A DNA stretch of 64,000 nt from Hymenolepis diminuta (taxonomy: Eukaryota > Platyhelminthes > Cestoda > Cyclophyllidea > Hymenolepididae). The notes below the pieces were generated by a model that worked only from the letters and a program-made list of their open reading frames with translations, was not told the origin of the DNA and did no database searches. The first letter of the stretch is position 1. The number at the start of each line of letters is the position of its first letter. Below are positions 59,551 to 64,000 of the stretch, piece after piece. The position numbers and the translations under genes were made by a program. The stretch lies in contig CAADRB010000067.1 of assembly GCA_900708905.1 (NCBI GenBank), positions 310,001-374,000 on the forward strand, in the 5' to 3' direction.

Positions 59551-59676
59551 CCACTTCCGGAATTTGAGATTTACTTTAAGTCTGTCTATATGATTTCGCT
59601 TTCGAAAATTGATGTAAACAGATTAGAATCTGCGTTTGAAAATTGGCATAAAACATGCATTGCAGTTTCAAATCGA
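59551..59676 (+). CDS. Candidate penultimate exon of an unrecognised gene
   Basis: Acceptor AAAATCATATTACAG, then 42 codons reading PLPEFEIYFKSVYMISLSKI and DVNRLESAFENWHKTC, to the donor CGA|GTGAAA, phase 0 at both ends. It joins in phase to the exon at 60051. Composition is protein-like, with helical periodicity. I do not recognise the family. Reading on without splicing reaches a stop at about 59755. Confidence 0.42.
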
Positions 59677-60050
59677 GTGAAAATAGAAGCTGGCTACTTA
59701 ATATGGCTTGGCATTATTATTGCACGTTCACACTGGACCACGTATATATGTCCATAATAAGATATCTGTTAGGTTGTATGATATTTAGAAATATTTTTGT
59801 TATATCTATTGAATTTTACACAAACTTCTTAGGATAAAATAAGAACGGCATCTTAAGGATAAAATCAGCGGCGATAATTCCTCTTCTATTAAAGCAGTAT
59901 CACAACGGGCCTAAACTTGATTTAATCACCAACAATATGTAGATTGGTCAGAATAAATGCATGGCATTTAAAAAAACATGTTCATATAAATTACATTTTC
60001 CAAGGTGAAGAGAAAGACATTAAACTGTTTAGAAAAGGTATAATTTCCAG

Positions 60051-60182
60051 GTTAAAAAAGAGGGAAGAAGATTAGCAGATGAGAGGGTCAAGAAGTACAG
60101 AGAACTGTACTACTCCGAGAAGCTTCATGACCATAAGTTTACCAGCTTGATTGAGTTTATCACTAAAAATCGTTATCGTTAA
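60051..60182 (+). CDS. Candidate last exon of an unrecognised gene
   Basis: A clear acceptor (GGTATAATTTCCAG) is followed by 43 codons and TAA: VKKEGRRLADERVKKYRELY, then SEKLHDHKFTSLIEFITKNR. It is highly charged and helical, with codons unlike the AT-rich flanks. The phase matches the exon at 59551-59676 across a 374-nt intron. Together they would give the last 85 residues of a + strand protein whose 5' part must lie between the junctophilin 3' end and 59.5 kb. No family is recognised; a coiled-coil or sorting-nexin-like tail is only an impression. Confidence 0.5.
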   Translation, partial: VKKEGRRLADERVKKYRELYYSEKLHDHKFTSLIEFITKNRYR

Positions 60183-63100
60183 AGTCAATGCCTTCAAAGT
60201 GGACATTTAGCATTAATTCCATTTCATTTTCAGTGCAGATGCATACTTATACGAAATTATTTTTAATTTTATTTAAATGCGAGCTAAACTGTGAGTAAAT
60301 TTTTTTTTCTAATTTTTATTATCATTCCCTACACCATAATAATATAAATCGATTTGGTTCTGCGTGTAGAATTTTTAATTGTATATTATTGCAGACGTAA
60401 TTCTAGGCAATTTAAATCAAAGAACTTTAATTATATGTAACACCTCTCACTTAAGATGCAATTAGATAAATTGTTGATAATTCAGAATTAATATCAAATA
60501 AGTGACTGCTGAATATTATACTAATGATAAACACATTATGGATTTTAAATTAATCAGTATAATATTGTTGAAAAATCGTGCTATTTGTCATGAATAAATA
60601 TTATGACGATGACAATATTCTGTATTCTGCATTATACCTTGGTTCTCCATGATACATTCCTCTTAGAGTGTGTCTAAATAACGAGAGCTTTTTAACTGCC
60701 TACTTGCTAATGATTGATCGTAAATTTTATTTATGGCAAAGCAAATATATGATTTTTATCAAGGAAAAGCATCTAAATACAAGAATAAGTTAAATAGTCC
60801 AACGAGGGTAAAGAGGTGAGGGAGATAGAGTAGAAGCAAACAAGTCAGGGGTCCAGAGAATGACTCCATAAAATTATTTCAGTAGTTCATTCCCAATTCT
60901 GCATAGTGATAAAGATTTGACACTTCATTTCTAAGCGTTCTAAAGTTCAAATTTCAGGATTTAAACTTTTCGAATGGTAGTTCCAGCCAGTGATGGCCGG
61001 AGCGTATTGATCAATTACTAATATTGAGAGATTTGCTACGTTACTGAGTTATAATAAAATAAATTCAGCAAGCGGATAAAATTATCAGTACTATGCATTT
61101 TTCTAAATTTTCAAAATGAATCCCGACTGAAAAATTTAGGCTTAAATCGGAGCCAGAACGAGAAAGCTTTCATTTATCATTCTTGTATCAAGAGTGACTG
61201 AACAGCTACATTTGGGATTTCAAAAAATAATGTTTGAGCAAATTTTTGAATCAAGAAAAATACATACTTCTGAACAAATGCTCTTTCTTTTTAGTGCCAA
61301 ATTAAATATGTGATACACTACCTTGTAAATAAAATTAATATTAAATTAAATAAGGACAAATAAAAGATACTAGGAATGAGATTTGTAAAAATATAATCAC
61401 TGACATCAGTTAGCTTTCTTGCCTATCTATTTTTTGATGCTGCAAAGGACCCTTTCAATCAATATCAACTTGTCAATAAGTCTTGAAATTCACTAACTTG
61501 AGCTCCCCAGTAAACTAGAATTTAAGTAATGGAATTTAAAAATGATATAAGACAACTTAACACTTGATACTTTTTTCGAAATAGTGGAAAACATGATGTA
61601 TTTAGAATTCAAATAAACTAAGTATCTCAGTACCCGGGCTTCTTCATCTACTTCTAGTGTACCAACTTTAATCCCATCCTATTTTCCGTGTTTAGATATT
61701 TTCGCTTGGAAGAGAAGATTAACAAAATATAATTAATCAGCGATTCTTAACCGAAACGAGAACGTAAGCAAAAGTAAAATATTCGAAGCTCACACATTTT
61801 GAGGAATAACGACTATTTATATTTATTCCCCATTTTTAGCCAATTTTCCAATTATGGCATTGGGCAATGACTACCTCCTTTCTTAGCCAAGTCGATTAAA
61901 AACCGCAGTACATCTATTGACATAAAATAAACATGTGATTCTGAGGGAAGTCTTGAATCTGAAAGTGCATGTGTGGAATGGTTTTAATCTCCCCATTGTG
62001 TTTTCAATTTCTGATTCGCTGATTGGGCTACCAATCAAAAGAATCCTTTTTAAAGGATGCAGACATGTTTAATGCATGTATTCACTACTGGACAATTATT
62101 TCTTTATTGTAGAAAGAAAGGTTAGTCTAATAAATCTGTAACTTAAATTGACATATTTTATTAAAATATTCATTATATTCCAGCAAAATTTTATTTGATT
62201 ATTTACATTTTCATAAAAGGGGTCAACTTGGTACCTCCTTTTTAAATTAAATTACAAATGTATTTGGTTCATTTTAAAGTTATCTGGTTACTTGTTCAAT
62301 TTCCAAAGTTGTATTGCAAGTGCGATATTCAATTTGAACACGTTTAGTAAATGTGCATTTTAATATAATGATAATACTTTGGGAGCAAAAAAACTGGAAA
62401 AAATAAGGGGAATTTATAATTTTAAAAAGGAAATATAAGTGCAAAATCGATTTCCCATTTGTTAAAGCATTTACAGTGATCAGTATTGTAGTAAAATGTA
62501 ATGTGTTATAGGCTAATTTACTTCAAGAGATTACAATTTATGCTGCTCTTTCTCATTAAAATCACTTTTTAAAAAGAAATCGTTATATTTGCAGTGAATA
62601 TTTATTTAAAATGGTTCCCGATAGTTATGGAAGTTGTGCATCAAAAGTTCTATTTGTTGTTCACATTTTTTCAACAATTTTGAATGATTCTGACAGCCTT
62701 CCTATTTAAGATATATTTTTTTCTTTTCTGAATATATCACTTTTAATTAATGAAATTAAATTAGATCAAAATATGGATCTCTCAAATATTCTTTATTTCT
62801 TAAATACTAAATCTTGGTATCAAGTGAGGATTATATGAAATGACATCAGGATTTTAGGCTTAGGTTTTAAATATCTGTGTAATTTCATTGAATCACATTC
62901 AGCACTAATGATCTTCTGGAAAAAGTAATAGTAGTTAGATACACATTATTAATAAATTTCTTATACATTGTTAAAAAGTAACATTCATCACTTTTATAAT
63001 CGTTTGATTGAAATTGGAAATAGATTCAATTCATTTTGTATATGTAAATTATTCGTCCTGCTTTCAGAGTTAAATTACAAAATAGTGCGAATTTATAATT

Positions 63101-63658
63101 AAATCATATCGGTTAAAGGTGTGCTTTGATTTTTGAATAGTTAGATTGAGTGGAATAAGAAAAAAAATTTCTGGTTAAACTTCCTATTTTGCAAGAAGTT
63201 GTTAATATTTAATGAATCATTAGTATTTAAAATTGGAATAAGCTTGTTTCATTAAAGAACAACAAATTTTGTCAAAATTCAGATTAAAATAATCATGACA
63301 TTCAATACTTCTTATGGAAGTTTAGTTTTCCAGGCCAATCGCTTAAAGTGATTTCATGAAAAATTCCGGAGTTTTTAAATGCTTAATTTTAAATTCTTAA
63401 CTAAATGAAAATATTAACAATCTTCTTTTTTTGTTTATCCATACCTGTTTTATTTAACAATACTAGAACCTGTTTTCGGCTCTAAATCCTATAAAAAAAC
63501 TCTGTTATCATATATTAATTATAAAAAATTTTTCGTTTATTCAAAATTAAATTCAAATCTATAAAAAAAGGAAAATTTTTATTTTAAATATTCAGTTGCA
63601 TCTAACCTCTACTTTTAAAATGAGTCGTGTAAATATTTAGACAAAAAGGCACTTTGCC
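60183..63658. other. Non-coding AT-rich stretch
   Basis: No firm gene. A truncated R2 fragment is listed separately. A block at about 60780-60960 is GC-richer, with weak similarity to R1 on the - strand, too weak to call. Confidence 0.5.
61265..61360 (+). repeat. Dispersed repeat R2, possible truncated copy 3
   Basis: CTTCTGAACAAATGCTCTTT, GTGATACACTACCTTGTAAA and TAAGGACAAATAAAAGAT follow the order of R2 blocks, with the hairpin part deleted. The similarity is lower than between copies 1 and 2. Confidence 0.35.
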
Positions 63659-63787
63659 ATGAGGATTCTCGAGTTTAAGCTTCAGGACATATTCATTAAT
63701 GAAAATAAGTCTGCCTTCTCAGTTTCGGTCCAGTTGATTAGAGAATCAGTGCGACTTAAGATGCAAACTCCTCCAAGCTATCGATAA
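63659..63787 (+). CDS. Short coding-like frame, product not recognised
   Basis: ATG to TAA, 42 residues: MRILEFKLQDIFINENKSAF, then SVQLIRESVRLKMQTPPSYR. The frame is also open upstream to an acceptor-like AAATATTTAG. It is GC-richer than its surroundings. It could be an exon of a gene continuing past the right edge, a small protein, or chance. Confidence 0.25.
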   Translation: MRILEFKLQDIFINENKSAFSVSVQLIRESVRLKMQTPPSYR

Positions 63788-64000
63788 ACTAAAAGTCATT
63801 ATCAAAACCGCACTCTTAGCTTATTGCTGAAAGAGGTTTTTGATTAAATTTAAACAATAATTAATTTAATTATGCAGTTATGTGAAGTCTTTAATACAGA
63901 TACTGATAAGACAAAGGTGTTCATTTATCTCGAAATGCACCATTTAAATTGTGATATCATGAAACGATACTTGATATACCTATCTGGGCTATATAAGCTC

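Noticed and set aside
1..64000. CRISPR arrays, bacterial operons, phage or plasmid replication modules
   Set aside because: The intron-split animal genes and AT-rich intergenic DNA show eukaryotic nuclear sequence. No regularly spaced repeats or bacterial-type gene clusters were seen.

Overview
The window looks like nuclear DNA of an invertebrate animal with an AT-rich genome. The genes are split by introns of 40 nt to 3.9 kb with GT-AG borders, most of the sequence is non-coding, and decayed retrotransposon and tRNA-derived SINE remnants are scattered through it. A parasitic flatworm (trematode or cestode) is my best guess, from the mix of tiny and long introns, the AT bias and the RTE-like LINE relic. 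The species cannot be fixed from sequence alone.

Two complete genes can be built exon by exon, both on the + strand, with matching splice phases and recognisable protein families. The first (28905-35165, 7 exons, 384 aa) is the mitochondrial small-subunit ribosomal protein mS35 (MRPS35). The second (41765-56966, 9 exons, 997 aa) is a junctophilin. It has eight MORN repeats in the usual 6+2 arrangement, a helical region, a long divergent region, and a C-terminal membrane anchor encoded by a small, distant last exon. The genes are neighbours with no obvious functional link: one serves mitochondrial translation, the other ER/SR-plasma membrane junctions.

A third gene lies on the - strand on the left. 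One exon (5011-5283) encodes the start of a RhoGAP-type domain. Further exon-like blocks at 12.6 kb and 21.7-22.8 kb on the same strand may belong to it or to another unrecognised gene. Two phase-compatible exons at 59.55-60.18 kb (+) look like the 3' end of an unrecognised protein gene. Several shorter coding-like blocks (14.5, 36.1 and 63.7 kb) are given with low confidence.

Layout: 0.3-0.6 kb CpG-rich patch with a TATA box; 3.2-3.8 kb LINE endonuclease relic; 5.0-5.3 kb RhoGAP exon; 11.0 and 13.6 kb SINE copies; 15.8-16.1, 23.8-24.1 and 35.6 kb copies of one dispersed repeat (R1); 28.9-35.2 kb MRPS35; 37.1 kb 22-base assembly gap; 41.5-57.3 kb junctophilin, with a second dispersed repeat (R2) in introns 3 and 8; 57.3-60.2 kb unrecognised gene; 60.2-64 kb mostly featureless. 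I found no CRISPR array, complete tRNA or rRNA gene, prophage or bacterial-type operon, and no clearly new biological system. The best leads are the unassigned genes and the two uncharacterised repeat families.
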